A stretch of 64,000 bases of DNA from Segatella baroniae DSM 16972 = JCM 13447 (GCF_000426585.1 NZ_AUFQ01000006.1:62001-126000), one strand, 5' to 3'. Positions 8,901-17,033 are shown, counted from the first letter of the stretch. Numbers and translations: made by a program. The notes: generated by a model not told the origin, from the letters alone.

Positions 8901-11100
8901 CGTAGGCTGTACATTCAACGGAGAGTTCTATCTCATGAACAAGAACGGCAAGGCCGTAGGACTGGATGAGGCTATCGCGAACGAAAAAGCCAAGAAAGAC
9001 GGGGGCAATGCCGCTTCCGGCAATGGTTCAAATAAGGTTAAAGCAGCAGTTCTCAAAGGTAATGGATTTACCTCGGATACATCCCTTGCTCCACTGTTTA
9101 ATCCTGGAAATACCTCGAACAAGCCTGTTTCTGTTAAGAAAAGTCTTAATCAGGGGATTTCCTCGAGCAAGTCTGCTTCTTCTCGCGCAAGGCTTGGTCA
9201 GGGAAAATCCTCGAACGGAGCTGCTTCTTCCGGCTCTGGGTCAAAGAATAATCAGCAAATAGATCCAAACTCAATAATAAAGATTGAGGGCTCTAACAAA
9301 CCATCCCTCAACATCTCCGCTGGATACGAGGCCAAGATGGAAGAGAAAAAACTTGGAATCTCGGAAGGCAAAGGCGGCAAGCCCCAGGTTTCCTCTCATG
9401 GGTCGAAAAACAACACAAGCACAAGCACCACTCCTGCCGAAGATTCTTGGAAAGTAGACACGGTAAAGGTAGTGAGCTATGAAGGGTCGAAGTGTCGAAA
9501 CATACCTATGGAGGAAATTGTTGAGGCGAATAACAGAGGTGACTATAAATACATTATATGGCAACTGGCCAACAATGCCTCTTTTGGACGCTTTGTAAAA
9601 GCTGGAAAGAGATATAGACTGACAATCAAGCAGGTTGACCTCGAAAAGCAACAGCGCAATGTGGCCGAAGTGAAGGAGGCCATGAAGGTGTTCGTAGCCC
9701 GTGAACAGCCGTCAGGCAGTTCGTCCCAAAGCTCCAACAAGCCTGCTGGGGGCCGGACGGGTAAAACTTATGGAGGATCCCAAAAAGGCCGTGCTGCCGC
9801 AGCAGGTCGCAAGGGAAGAGGGCGGAATCCACAAGGACACGCTTCTGCAAAAATCCATACGACACAGCAAGAAGAGAAGTTGGATTTGGGTGAGTATATG
9901 AAAGAGTATCAGAAAGAACTCTCCCAGACGGTAGGGCTTGACTCCTTGAGCAGCATGATGCGAACGTTCAAGCAAACCAGCAACGAAGCTGACTTCACGG
10001 TTGGCCTCTATCAGAGTGAGTTCAATACTGTCGACTACTACAGTTTTGCCGCGACACAAGGCCGTGGTCATTATCAAACAGCGGCAGGCGGCCACAAGGA
10101 TGAAGCGATTTACAGTAACCTGCGAGAGGTTCACTATAATAACGACAGGTATGACTTGGCCACCAAGAACCTCAACGATGTATGGTCAAAAGACCCTGCC
10201 TTGGCCATTGTCTACTGGAGCAACTATGGTACGATAGGTAGTGTTCCGATGAAGAAATTCCAGTTCAGCGACAGCACCTACACCAATTCACCGGCAACGA
10301 AAGTGGAATGCCTGGCGGATGCCAGACGCGACAACAATGGTCACGACGGTGTTTACAACCTCTCTGCCTTTAGGGCTCAGAACATACTTATGAATGCTGT
10401 GTCTAAAATCAGTATCAAACCGCATGGAGACGAGTGTGTGCCTGACGCGATAGGTTCCAACCTTAGTTCGCACGAGGAAAAAGCATTTGAGAAACTGACC
10501 GAAGCTTTCGATGAAGACTTATATACGGCCCAAACAATGATGTATGGCTTGCAACGTCTCAAAAAGATGGTTCTGAAATATGTCGGGAGCAAAGATTATA
10601 TGCTAAGCTCAGCCCAAACCTGGGAAAACAGGGGTAAAGAAAATCGAGAAGCTGTGCGTAAAAAACTCAAGCTCTTCTGCGATGTCAGTGGATGGAATAA
10701 AGGACAAAAGAATGGATATGGATTGGTGTTCAAGCCGTCCGATCTAAGGTTCGAGGGTTTGCGTCAAGAATTCATGGATCACATCTATGCGTATGGCTAT
10801 TCTCAAATGCCCAACGTCACCATTCCGTATATCCAGATACTTTACATCTATGGACTTAGCGTCTTGCCGTCAGGAGAGTTTGATGGAATAAGGCAAGACC
10901 GCAGGAACGATGCCTCGCGGATAATAGGCCTCATCGATACCAATATGACCAACTCGTATGTCAAGAGCTACGACTTCAATGTCTTCAAGGTGTCGGGCTA
11001 CAACATTGCGAATTCAAAATTAGACGTTCGTCCTTCTACGCTCAGTCAGTATAGATATATTGTCGAGGGATGGAAAAAGTATGCCAACACCTCATGGTAA
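2908..11100 (+). CDS. Giant secreted surface protein (2730 aa)
   Basis: The signal peptide (hydrophobic VFTTLTVLAALTFNAMG, cut near GQGQ) marks this as exported. Residues about 35-200 form an N-terminal domain (VKIMVSPKYDPMPPSVLNYVGDPGKY) resembling the start of giant Bacteroidetes proteins of the TANFOR type; that assignment is tentative. Long stretches at about 530-1100 and 1150-1850 are beta-rich and Gly/Lys/Asp-rich, and look like repeated amphipathic strands. Residues about 2015-2150 are a Ser/Lys/Asn-rich linker with 14-16-residue repeats. A second basic, Gly/Ser-rich linker lies near 2270-2320. The C-terminus is a mostly helical domain ending in Trp, with no T9SS tail motif. The start overlaps the barrel stop by four bases and the fn3 gene follows at once, so these form one operon. 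Alternative in-frame ATGs (residues 5, 10 and 13) also precede the signal peptide. Function unknown. Confidence 0.8.
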   Translation: MKRPMKRYTMNAMNSHLKRVFTTLTVLAALTFNAMGQGQVKIMVSPKYDPMPPSVLNYVGDPGKYFQISLENISDEVLNVYLGLELQQVTPSSGLSLSTPPEAMPQQPLVLLPHKLQVLDVVMQKQLFRHLNVNQLRMTGGVLSDYTRGIIGLLPEGTYSGQITAYRYQPGNRNPEVLSDPIMGHCMFNVCYSGSAPRFLQTFAPAPSTTWRNNRGRVVGNKKGTLIKGSGIHHSVRDGLHDDLLSQTQFDLSNPRLEWTPPMTACAGTRQYRYSLRVVKAVDGQTADEAMLYGADVYRRSGLMATYCVLPTAIVQKIAHAPGLYVCQVTAEPIGGNVAEKNNYVLLQNGGKSELLVFNISETKTDTAQEETTPEQKDTVGTRKDSADALKDKYLIAQPVLKKPHPDTEDVRTLTLQTGDSICMAWKRPVISEALVADSDTISLNYKVEAWKWQTGQDEDALKQSKPFYEKNNITELADTISWNKIDKALGGSGRIRLRVTVNYPFGNDSIVIGEDEENYLDLTFITSVGERFPDCHPGASDAIKDKTLGDFSKDDLKDKTVKVGDFEMTVTKIEKTTVKINDQTKECYKGTGYVTWMLENAKIMINVKFDTLFINKDRQVYDGKVVSAQLDYNFIPYDLFDKWGLDFFGSVEKYGLKLNEYMAKEKDVARYYKWLQDGCMVVKNFINSEIGPLTLPLKLPKEINRTPIDIQILKMEFSPNSSWMNLMGLFVMPESDYTRNDVLVFGAPRQCIAPNKLFAEAGCLSLLSDVTVKDPGSQYAYTFKAPRKPSYAEDGCYVNWDADTLSSLAVDMEVNIPHMMKDDGKGNALEDVPYIVNVRTRMRSWSNWTATVAFDPFQVKGAPGYTFVPTGKGITFDHSTTFNTANFKLPKGYDLKKLGNGQTTAESWEGFYFDEFTIKFPTIVEVTSKKSDKGDKNKDKRLSLSVKNLYFDASGISFNISANNIVEFGTGKLGGWSLSLDEIYFDVLQNSFNKVGFNGKFGVPLLKQKGKDGKMEKGKIGYECSMSRAQNSGGSFKYTFKTQQVAEELIFDAFLAKMKLDKDKTHFFVESENNKTRVELCMGGEISISGTKDKTFMGLHIPGVAFSGFRLANFKTPDSKRSVANNAESANTNAAEGSGEKKNNVESDIKNSRKELAGESVYEYASPNGDFFFSLGQWKLASPRKKLGSFSFTLDDIGIRHDNKLIGLELEGSIGFMDDKLVAGAGVVLWGKIDLKDFDFDWDHCQFTKAIIKSGFGGVNVEGVFEMSENKLTVQGEEKKTHGYKGGLKINMKGLFDIDLEGSWGEAVRTKASGEEDTYAYSAFSVALNFGVAGIEIPPVRISGISGGFFINTDINKNPKYKSYGGMFGLTISTTGSDKLVTAPLSLTVIYDKDRNKLSNFIMQGDVYALYAENKEDALIKAKARFAYLNEEKEKSLTLNISVDANADMSGEYEKLTGKKLDGPSAGDGKADMNGFDANNSDDSGDKAEASGTRRDRESAAKLKMGVQIPIELKFTMKPDNYVGRFDTKWHFYLGKPQSSERCVFTYLDFQVGKSSSPVYLRCKHVADAYLCLGNELPDNGQLPPLPTKVQEFLSTDSKVIQGRKATVKEFQGFQGEAKGGVMLGASITGELALNAVVCYADIEMIAGFDLSLKKLKTAKCGDGRPAGKNGYYANGQIYGYAFGEMGLMLNLWIFKGKLPIIEAGVGAVLKGGLPNPAWAYGKVKAKAKLLGGLVKFNGSIELKAGHVCMPTFTNPLDDINIFEDVQPGKDEKDTGWGNDSKVSVYTEARYTTNMTIDRQLRLVDEKAAYDKAKFDEDYMNYAKQSERVYVFHVDPAMKLEEFNSEKDTNPSAVYKLKNSTTNKESFTLTGLGRLNPNKFYKLTLSGYAKELRGGKEVDPVFNDSTTGFRDVHRAWRDTSIVYFRTGELPVEITQDVKLALPENKGWAYLNEASKPILSLCGSRSDKWKQGYQVQADLEVYNDNTHRWEIPDQKEVNVGCTFNGEFYLMNKNGKAVGLDEAIANEKAKKDGGNAASGNGSNKVKAAVLKGNGFTSDTSLAPLFNPGNTSNKPVSVKKSLNQGISSSKSASSRARLGQGKSSNGAASSGSGSKNNQQIDPNSIIKIEGSNKPSLNISAGYEAKMEEKKLGISEGKGGKPQVSSHGSKNNTSTSTTPAEDSWKVDTVKVVSYEGSKCRNIPMEEIVEANNRGDYKYIIWQLANNASFGRFVKAGKRYRLTIKQVDLEKQQRNVAEVKEAMKVFVAREQPSGSSSQSSNKPAGGRTGKTYGGSQKGRAAAAGRKGRGRNPQGHASAKIHTTQQEEKLDLGEYMKEYQKELSQTVGLDSLSSMMRTFKQTSNEADFTVGLYQSEFNTVDYYSFAATQGRGHYQTAAGGHKDEAIYSNLREVHYNNDRYDLATKNLNDVWSKDPALAIVYWSNYGTIGSVPMKKFQFSDSTYTNSPATKVECLADARRDNNGHDGVYNLSAFRAQNILMNAVSKISIKPHGDECVPDAIGSNLSSHEEKAFEKLTEAFDEDLYTAQTMMYGLQRLKKMVLKYVGSKDYMLSSAQTWENRGKENREAVRKKLKLFCDVSGWNKGQKNGYGLVFKPSDLRFEGLRQEFMDHIYAYGYSQMPNVTIPYIQILYIYGLSVLPSGEFDGIRQDRRNDASRIIGLIDTNMTNSYVKSYDFNVFKVSGYNIANSKLDVRPSTLSQYRYIVEGWKKYANTSW
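9071..9250 (+). repeat. In-gene tandem repeat (42-48 bp unit) in the giant protein linker
   Basis: CCTCG-initiated units start at 9071, 9113, 9161 and 9209, giving 42-, 48- and 48-bp spacing. They encode 14- to 16-residue Ser/Asn/Lys-rich repeats beginning S-D/N/S-T/K. The repeats are in frame, so unit gain or loss would lengthen or shorten the linker without breaking the frame. Confidence 0.75.
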
Positions 11101-11101
11101 A

Positions 11102-13300
11102 ATGATTATGAAAACAAAAAGACATATCACAGCCCTGCTCTTCGGCCTTGCGGCCTGTTCGGCGGTGGCACAGACAACCGGAGCAGACAGCAGCCAGACC
11201 CAGGCTGCCGCCAACCCCGTGGTACACGAACTGCGAGCCTTGGCCCGCCCAACGTCCAACAGCGTCACCCTGCGCTGGGCTCCCGACGACTATGTGGCCT
11301 GGAAACTGACACAGCCCTACGGCTACAGCATTCTGCGCGTGTCGTTCGACAAGCGCGAAGGCGCCACGGTCGATACGCTGGCCGAGTGTCGGCCCATCAG
11401 CCTTGATGAGTTCAAGACGCGGTTTCCCGCCACCGACAGCCTGGCCGCAGCGGCCGCGCAGGTGGTTTGGGGAGCCAGCGACCTGACGCTGGACCGCACC
11501 AAGAGCCGACCACAGAACATGGGGTCGGTGTTCGAGGTGGCCGACCAGCAGCAGAACATCTACAGCTATGCCATGGTCGTGGCCGAACAGCGGCTGGATC
11601 TGGCCGAAGCCATGGGCCTGGCCTATACCGACCGCAAGGTGGAGCCGGGCCGCCAATACGACTATGTCATCGTTCCGCTCGTGCCCGATTCCATCATCCA
11701 TCACCGGCGAGAGGCAATCCACGACGTTGTTGTGCAGGCCGCGCCACGGCCGGCCTTCGGCGCGCAACTCACCGACTCCATCCTCGGGCCGCACGACATC
11801 ATGCTGGCATGGCCCGACCTGCGCTGGAGCTTCTACGACATCGAATGGCGCGCTGCCGACAGCCAGGAGTGGCACAAGGCCAACCAAAGGCCCTACATGT
11901 CGATGGAGCGTGGCGACGAGGCCCTGCCCGACACGGGTTCGGTCTACGTCCACCGTGGCATGCAGCCGGGCAGCTACGTCTACCGCGTCTATGGCTACGA
12001 CGCCTTTGGCGAACGCACGCTGCCCTCCGAAGAGCACAGCGTGACGCTTCCCGACCTCGTGCCCCCCGAAGCGGCCCATCTGTGGCAGATAGAGATCTTG
12101 CGCGAGCAGAAGACCAACCTGCCCACGCAGGCCGTCCTGCGCTGGAAGAAGGAAACACAGGAGCCCGACCTGGCCGGCTTCCTGCCCTGCTACTTCAACC
12201 AGGAACTGCTGGGCGACCAGTGGCGACCGCTCACCGACTCGCTCCTTAGCCCCCGCGACAGCGTGGCGACCGTCGACATACAGGGGCTCAAGACCGGCCT
12301 GGTCACCATCGCCTGCTACGACACCAACGGCAACATGAACCACTCGCTGCCCATGCAGATGATCATCGCCGACCTCGTGCCGCCGCTGCCACCCACGCGC
12401 CTGCGCTCGGTCATCGACGTCGACGGCAACATGACCATGGCTTGGCACCCTTCGCGCTCGATAGACGCCGACCACTACGAAATCTACATGGCCAACGACT
12501 CCACCCACGAGTTCGCGCTCGTCAACGACCGTGTGGGCAACGACACCATCTACACCGAGCAGATACAACTCGATCTTGCCCAGCGCCACCGCTACTACAA
12601 GATAAAGACGGTGGACAAGGAAGGCAACAGCAGCGAGTTTTCGGAAATGCACGTGCGCTATCTGCCCAACTTCATTCCGCCCACGGCCTGCGTGCTCGAC
12701 ACCATCTGGGTGGAAGAGCCGGGACGGGTTCACGCGGCTTGGCTTCCGTCGCCCCAGAACGACATCGACTACTACAACATCTACCGCCGGCTGGAAAGCG
12801 ACATGCAGTGGACTTTGCTGCGCTCGGTCAGTGCCGACAGCCTCGACGGCAATCATCGTGTCGCTCTGGTCGACGAGCCTGCCTACAGCCGCAACGACTA
12901 TTACCAGTATGCCGTGGAGAGTGTCAACGAAACGGGCGTGTCGTCGGGCATGAGCCTCTATGCCCAGGTTCAGGTGAAGGGGCCGCAGACCTTCCCCGTG
13001 CACATCAAGCTCGACGGCGTATGGCATGAGCAAGACGGCAAGGTGATGTTGGGCTGGGGCTTCAAGACAGAAGAAGTCGAAGCCATCAGCCCCGACTACT
13101 ACACCGTCGTGCTGCGCAAGGGGACGGACGACGACGAGTTCAAGTTCATGCGCACCATCAGGAAGGGCGAAGAGCCCGTCTATACCGACAACCTGCTGAC
13201 TCCGGGCGACAAGGCGCAGTATCTCGTCAGAATAAGATTCAAGGATGGGCGGACGACCGACTTCTCCAACATGGTGGAGGTGGAGCGGCCCGACAAATAA
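11102..13300 (+). CDS. Exported multi-fibronectin-III protein
   Basis: The product is 732 residues from the ATG one base after the giant stop (a second ATG at 11108 is equally plausible). The N-terminus KRHITALLFGLAACSAVAQ can be read as an ordinary signal peptide cut after AVAQ, or as a lipoprotein signal with lipobox LAAC. The body consists of fibronectin-III-like domains. The clearest lie at about 420-530 (PPLPPTRLRSV...MAWHPS...YEIYM...YKIKTVDKEGNSS) and 530-640 (PPTACVLDTI...AAWLPS...YYNIYRR...YAVESVNETGVSS), with weaker copies before and after. Such domains act as spacers or binding units. Tight spacing to the giant gene implies co-transcription and a shared assembly. Confidence 0.8.
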   Translation: MIMKTKRHITALLFGLAACSAVAQTTGADSSQTQAAANPVVHELRALARPTSNSVTLRWAPDDYVAWKLTQPYGYSILRVSFDKREGATVDTLAECRPISLDEFKTRFPATDSLAAAAAQVVWGASDLTLDRTKSRPQNMGSVFEVADQQQNIYSYAMVVAEQRLDLAEAMGLAYTDRKVEPGRQYDYVIVPLVPDSIIHHRREAIHDVVVQAAPRPAFGAQLTDSILGPHDIMLAWPDLRWSFYDIEWRAADSQEWHKANQRPYMSMERGDEALPDTGSVYVHRGMQPGSYVYRVYGYDAFGERTLPSEEHSVTLPDLVPPEAAHLWQIEILREQKTNLPTQAVLRWKKETQEPDLAGFLPCYFNQELLGDQWRPLTDSLLSPRDSVATVDIQGLKTGLVTIACYDTNGNMNHSLPMQMIIADLVPPLPPTRLRSVIDVDGNMTMAWHPSRSIDADHYEIYMANDSTHEFALVNDRVGNDTIYTEQIQLDLAQRHRYYKIKTVDKEGNSSEFSEMHVRYLPNFIPPTACVLDTIWVEEPGRVHAAWLPSPQNDIDYYNIYRRLESDMQWTLLRSVSADSLDGNHRVALVDEPAYSRNDYYQYAVESVNETGVSSGMSLYAQVQVKGPQTFPVHIKLDGVWHEQDGKVMLGWGFKTEEVEAISPDYYTVVLRKGTDDDEFKFMRTIRKGEEPVYTDNLLTPGDKAQYLVRIRFKDGRTTDFSNMVEVERPDK

Positions 13301-13318
13301 AAGCAATCAGAAAAAATC

Positions 13319-14023
13319 ATGACTCCTATGCACAACGATGGAAAGAGACACCTGCCGCTCTGGTTAGCGGTGCTCTGCGCGCTGTTCAGTATGACTTCGT
13401 GCGGGGAGTGGTTTGAGTTTGAAGAGCCTGGCTCCGTCGTTCCCACCAGCATGACGATCGACAGTCACGACATCGTGCTGATGGTGGGCGACTCGCTGAG
13501 GCTGACGCCTTCGTTCATCCCCGACTCGGTTTCGTTGAAGACCGTGTTCTGGTATGCCGACTCGTCGGGTGTGGCGTCCGTTCATAACGGCATTGTCAAG
13601 GCGCTGAAGCCCGGCGAAGCCAAGGTGCTGGCCGTCAGCGTGTCGGGCGAGCAGCGCGACTCGTGTCGGGTGCAGGTCATCAACAGTTGGCTGTTCAACA
13701 AGTCTGCGCATTACCGCTACGACATGGTGGTCTATGCCTCGACCAGGATCGACGGGCTTCCCGAGTTTTCGCCCGACGACTATGTCCTCGCCGCCTTTGT
13801 GGGCGACGAACTGCGGGGTGTCGGCGTGTCGCGTCAGGCGCAGGGAATCAGCTACTACGAGTTCCGCATCTACAGCAACCGTCCCCGTGGCGAGACGGTG
13901 GAGATACGCGCCTACCGCCGCAACCATACGGGGGTCAGGCTCCTGACACCCACCTTCGCCTTTGACGGCGAAACCCACGGCTCGCTCTCGCATCCGGAGC
14001 AGCTGAAAGTAAAGCAAGAATAA
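13319..14023 (+). CDS. Lipoprotein with BIG2-like domain and AFVGDE module
   Basis: The 234-residue product has a lipoprotein signal (LWLAVLCALFSMTSCG, lipobox MTSC). Residues about 42-120 resemble a bacterial Ig-like (BIG2) domain: VPTSMTIDSHDIVLMVGDSLRLTPSFIPDS, then a VASVHNGIVKALKPGEAKVLAVS core. Residues about 125-234 form a second module with AFVGDELRGVG and an FDGETHGSLSHPEQLKV end, matching the module near the end of the T9SS cargo at 2-1102. It is the last gene of the surface cluster, 18 bases after the fn3 gene. A surface-anchored accessory or receptor role is inferred from context only. Confidence 0.8.
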   Translation: MTPMHNDGKRHLPLWLAVLCALFSMTSCGEWFEFEEPGSVVPTSMTIDSHDIVLMVGDSLRLTPSFIPDSVSLKTVFWYADSSGVASVHNGIVKALKPGEAKVLAVSVSGEQRDSCRVQVINSWLFNKSAHYRYDMVVYASTRIDGLPEFSPDDYVLAAFVGDELRGVGVSRQAQGISYYEFRIYSNRPRGETVEIRAYRRNHTGVRLLTPTFAFDGETHGSLSHPEQLKVKQE

Positions 14024-14030
14024 GAATGAC

Positions 14031-14075
14031 GGAAGGGCATGGCAGACATATTGTTTCTGCCATGCCCTTCCTTTT
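14031..14075. terminator. Bidirectional terminator between convergent genes
   Basis: Perfect 16-base arms (GGAAGGGCATGGCAGA at 14031-14046 and its complement at 14056-14071) flank a 9-base loop, followed by TTTT. It sits between the plus-strand lipoprotein stop and the minus-strand regulator stop, serving both. Confidence 0.85.
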
Positions 14076-16897
14076 CAGGGATTGTGGATGATGGTTTTTC
14101 TGAATTGTGCCGGCGTGACGCCCATCTCGGCGCGGAAAGTGCGGTCGAAATAGCTGCGGTCGTTGAAGCCGCACGCGTTGGCCACCTCGACGATCGACAG
14201 CTCCGGGCGGCTTCTGAGCAGCTGGTTGGCATAGTCGATTCGTATTTTCGTGACGTAGGCGGCCGGCGTCTGGTCCATCACTTCATGCACCCTGCGGTTC
14301 AGCGTGCGTCGGCTCATGCACAGTCGTGAAGCCAGTTCGTCGAGATTGATTTCCAACTGGTTGATCTGGTCGTAGACAGCATGGGTGAACGCCCTCATGA
14401 ACTCCTGGTCCTTGTGCGTCAGCGTGCGCTTGGCAGCCGTGATTTCATAGGCCGCCAGCTGGTATTTCTCTTGCAGCAGTCGGCGTTCCGTCAGCAGCCA
14501 CTCCACTCGGATGCGGAGTTCGTTGCTGCTGATGGGCTTGAAGAGGTAGGCGTTGGCCCCCGCCTTGAGGCCGGCTTCCATGTCTTCCTGCGATGTCTTG
14601 GCCGTGACGATGATGACAGGCGTCGTGGAGGTCGTGTGCGAAGCCCGCAGCTTCCGACACAGTTCCAGTCCGTCCATGCCGGGCATCATCAGGTCGGTGA
14701 TGATGAGGTCGGGCTGTTGGCGCTGCGCCTTCTCGAAGCCGTCGATTCCGTCCACGGCAAACGAGAGCTGGTAGTTGGCCGACAACTGTTGTCCGAGGAA
14801 TTGGGCCAAGTCGGCATTGTCTTCCACAATCAGGACGTGGCGGGCATACTTGTTTTCGTCCATATCCTTTTGTCGGACGGCCTTCGTGTTGACGAAGACC
14901 GGGTCGAAGGGTTCTTCCGGCTCTTCCAGTTTAAGCAGCTTCCATTGCCCCTGCCCGTGTTTCAGCGGCAACGTGATGGTGAAGACGCTTCCTTGCTGCG
15001 GCGTGCTGACCGCCTTGATGCTGCCCTGCATGGCTTCCACCAGCTGCTTCACCAGCGCCAGCCCTATCCCCGTGCCCAGGTTGCGGCTGTCGGTTTCGGC
15101 CTGGTAGAACTCCTCGAATACATGCTTCAGCACTTCGGCTTCCATGCCCATGCCGTTGTCGGCCACCATGATGACGAGTTTGCTGTGATGTTGATAGCAT
15201 GTGATGTTGACTTCCCCTCGCGGCGGCGTGAACTTGACGGCGTTGCTGATGAGGTTGCGCATGATTTTGTGCAGATAGTCGGGCACGACGTCGGCGATGA
15301 TGACGTTTTTGCGCGGCGTGAAGTGGATGGTGATGTCCTTGGTCTTGGCCAGCAGCACGCCCCCTTCGACGATCATGCGCAGGTAGGGCACGATGTCGCC
15401 CGTGTGCCAGTCGGGCGAGTCGGGAGTCATGCGCACCTTGCTGATGTCGAGCAGCTGATTGACCAGATGGAGCATTTGCTTGCCTTGGCGAACGATCATC
15501 CTGCCCGCCTCGTTCACCTTTTCCAGGGCTTTCCTGTCGGCCTGCGCCACCTCCTGGCCTTGGCCCAGGATGATGGTGAGCGGCGTTCGGAACTCGTGCG
15601 TGATGTTGGTGAAGAAGCGGTCGCGCATGCGGATGAACTCTTTCTGCATGTGGTTGTTGCGCAGTCGGGCCTGGGCCACGTACCAGAGCATGACCAGCAC
15701 CAGCACCAGCGCGATGAGGGTGATGCCGAGCATGATGGAGATGGAGCGTTCGTTGGCCAGTTTGGCGTCGGTCACGGCCACGTATTCCTCGTGTTGCCGC
15801 CGCGACAGCTGCTGTTGCAGCGTTTCGATTTCAAACATGTTGTTGCTGTTGAACACCTGCTGCCGCGCCTTGTCGGCCTTGGTGTAGCAGTCGAGCGCCT
15901 TCTCGTAGTTCCCCAGGTTGCGGTAGTAGTCGGAATAGAGGAAGAAGATTTCCGACAGAAACTCCTTGGCGCCCATTTTCCGGGCCGCCTGCAGCGCCAT
16001 GTCGAGATACTTCCGCGCCTCGGCGTGGTCCTTCATGGCCACCCTGACGCCTGCCATGGCGATGCAGGGCTGCACCCATAGCCACAGGTCGCGCTTGGGT
16101 GAGATGACGGACATGGCCATCTGGTATTCAGCGACGGCATCCTTGAACTTTCCCTCGTGCTGGTAGAGCCGTCCGAAGTTCATGTGGCTGTAGGCCTGGC
16201 CCGTCGTGCTCTTGGCCAGCACGCTGTGCTCGTAGCTGCGCTGGAAATAGATTCTGGCCGAGTCGTATATGCCGCGCAGTTCGAACACCTCGCCGATGTT
16301 GGCGTTGCCCACGTTCATGCCCAGGTGGCTTCCCAGCCTGACCTCGATGGCGAGCGCCTTGCGCAACATGCTGTCGGCCGACAGGTAGTGGCCTGTCGCC
16401 ATGTAGGCGTTGCCCATGCCGTTGTAGCCGATGGCGGTGCATTTCATGAGCTTTCGGTCGCGGGGGGCCTTCCGGGCGGTGGTGATGGCTTGCGAGTGGT
16501 GGAGGATGGCTTCATAGTAGAGGCCCATGCGGCGGAAGTTGACGCCCAGGTCGTTGAAGGCCGAGGCCGTCATCAGCGTGTCGTTGAGCTGCTGGGCCAG
16601 CGTCAGCTGCCGGCGGTGCACCTTCACGGCGTCGATGTAGCGGCTGGCCGACTGATATCCATGCGCCAGTTCGGCCAAGGCGGCCATCTCGCGTGCCGGG
16701 TCGCCGGTCTGTTGGCTCTTGCGCACAAGGGCACGGAGCGAGTCGATGTTGGTCGTGTGGTTGTCGGTGGTGTCGAGCATGAGCCACTGCCGGTCCGTAT
16801 AGGCGGCCTTCCGCGGCGACTCCCGTCGGCAGCCGGTCATGAGCATGGCGGTCATGACCGCCGCCACAATCAGGGTGGGTATCTTGTAACTGTTCAT
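14075..16897 (-). CDS. Hybrid two-component regulator: TPR sensor, histidine kinase, receiver, AraC HTH
   Basis: The 940-residue one-protein signalling system has an N-terminal lipoprotein-type signal (VAAVMTAMLMTGC, Cys23). TPR-like helices span about 55-360 and one membrane segment lies at about 386-408. The kinase dimerisation box FFTNITHEFRTPL follows (phospho-acceptor His434), then an ATPase domain (N-box near 552-565, DNGMGM, GTGIGLALVKQLVEAM). The receiver has Asp735 in ITDLMMPG and Lys787 in FKP, and an AraC-type helix-turn-helix occupies about 845-935. The sensor is a TPR domain instead of the usual periplasmic propeller. It is convergent to the surface cluster and may regulate it, but nothing in the sequence proves this. 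A promoter lies at 17002-17033. Confidence 0.88.
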   Translation of the reverse strand: MNSYKIPTLIVAAVMTAMLMTGCRRESPRKAAYTDRQWLMLDTTDNHTTNIDSLRALVRKSQQTGDPAREMAALAELAHGYQSASRYIDAVKVHRRQLTLAQQLNDTLMTASAFNDLGVNFRRMGLYYEAILHHSQAITTARKAPRDRKLMKCTAIGYNGMGNAYMATGHYLSADSMLRKALAIEVRLGSHLGMNVGNANIGEVFELRGIYDSARIYFQRSYEHSVLAKSTTGQAYSHMNFGRLYQHEGKFKDAVAEYQMAMSVISPKRDLWLWVQPCIAMAGVRVAMKDHAEARKYLDMALQAARKMGAKEFLSEIFFLYSDYYRNLGNYEKALDCYTKADKARQQVFNSNNMFEIETLQQQLSRRQHEEYVAVTDAKLANERSISIMLGITLIALVLVLVMLWYVAQARLRNNHMQKEFIRMRDRFFTNITHEFRTPLTIILGQGQEVAQADRKALEKVNEAGRMIVRQGKQMLHLVNQLLDISKVRMTPDSPDWHTGDIVPYLRMIVEGGVLLAKTKDITIHFTPRKNVIIADVVPDYLHKIMRNLISNAVKFTPPRGEVNITCYQHHSKLVIMVADNGMGMEAEVLKHVFEEFYQAETDSRNLGTGIGLALVKQLVEAMQGSIKAVSTPQQGSVFTITLPLKHGQGQWKLLKLEEPEEPFDPVFVNTKAVRQKDMDENKYARHVLIVEDNADLAQFLGQQLSANYQLSFAVDGIDGFEKAQRQQPDLIITDLMMPGMDGLELCRKLRASHTTSTTPVIIVTAKTSQEDMEAGLKAGANAYLFKPISSNELRIRVEWLLTERRLLQEKYQLAAYEITAAKRTLTHKDQEFMRAFTHAVYDQINQLEINLDELASRLCMSRRTLNRRVHEVMDQTPAAYVTKIRIDYANQLLRSRPELSIVEVANACGFNDRSYFDRTFRAEMGVTPAQFRKTIIHNP

Positions 16898-17001
16898 AGG
16901 TGACTCTTATGGATTTCCATGACGCGTTCTGAAAAAGTGTTGTCAAGCAGAAATTGCTTATGGTGCTATCAACAGGGACGGAAGGAAGCCATCCGTCATA
17001 G

Positions 17002-17033
17002 CAAAGGTAAAGAATAAAGATTGTAAAACAAAA
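17002..17033 (-). promoter_or_regulatory. Promoter of the hybrid regulator
   Basis: On the minus strand a TTTTG box is followed by 19 bases and TACCTTTG (CAAAGGTA at 17002-17009 on the plus strand), matching the Bacteroidetes -33/-7 pattern. The predicted transcript start leaves a leader of about 100 bases. Apart from this promoter I see nothing else in 16898-17188. Confidence 0.65.

Noticed and set aside
13970..14075. Pseudogene or frameshift at the convergent ends of the lipoprotein and regulator genes
   Set aside because: Both genes end in intact family-like C-termini with a shared terminator between them.
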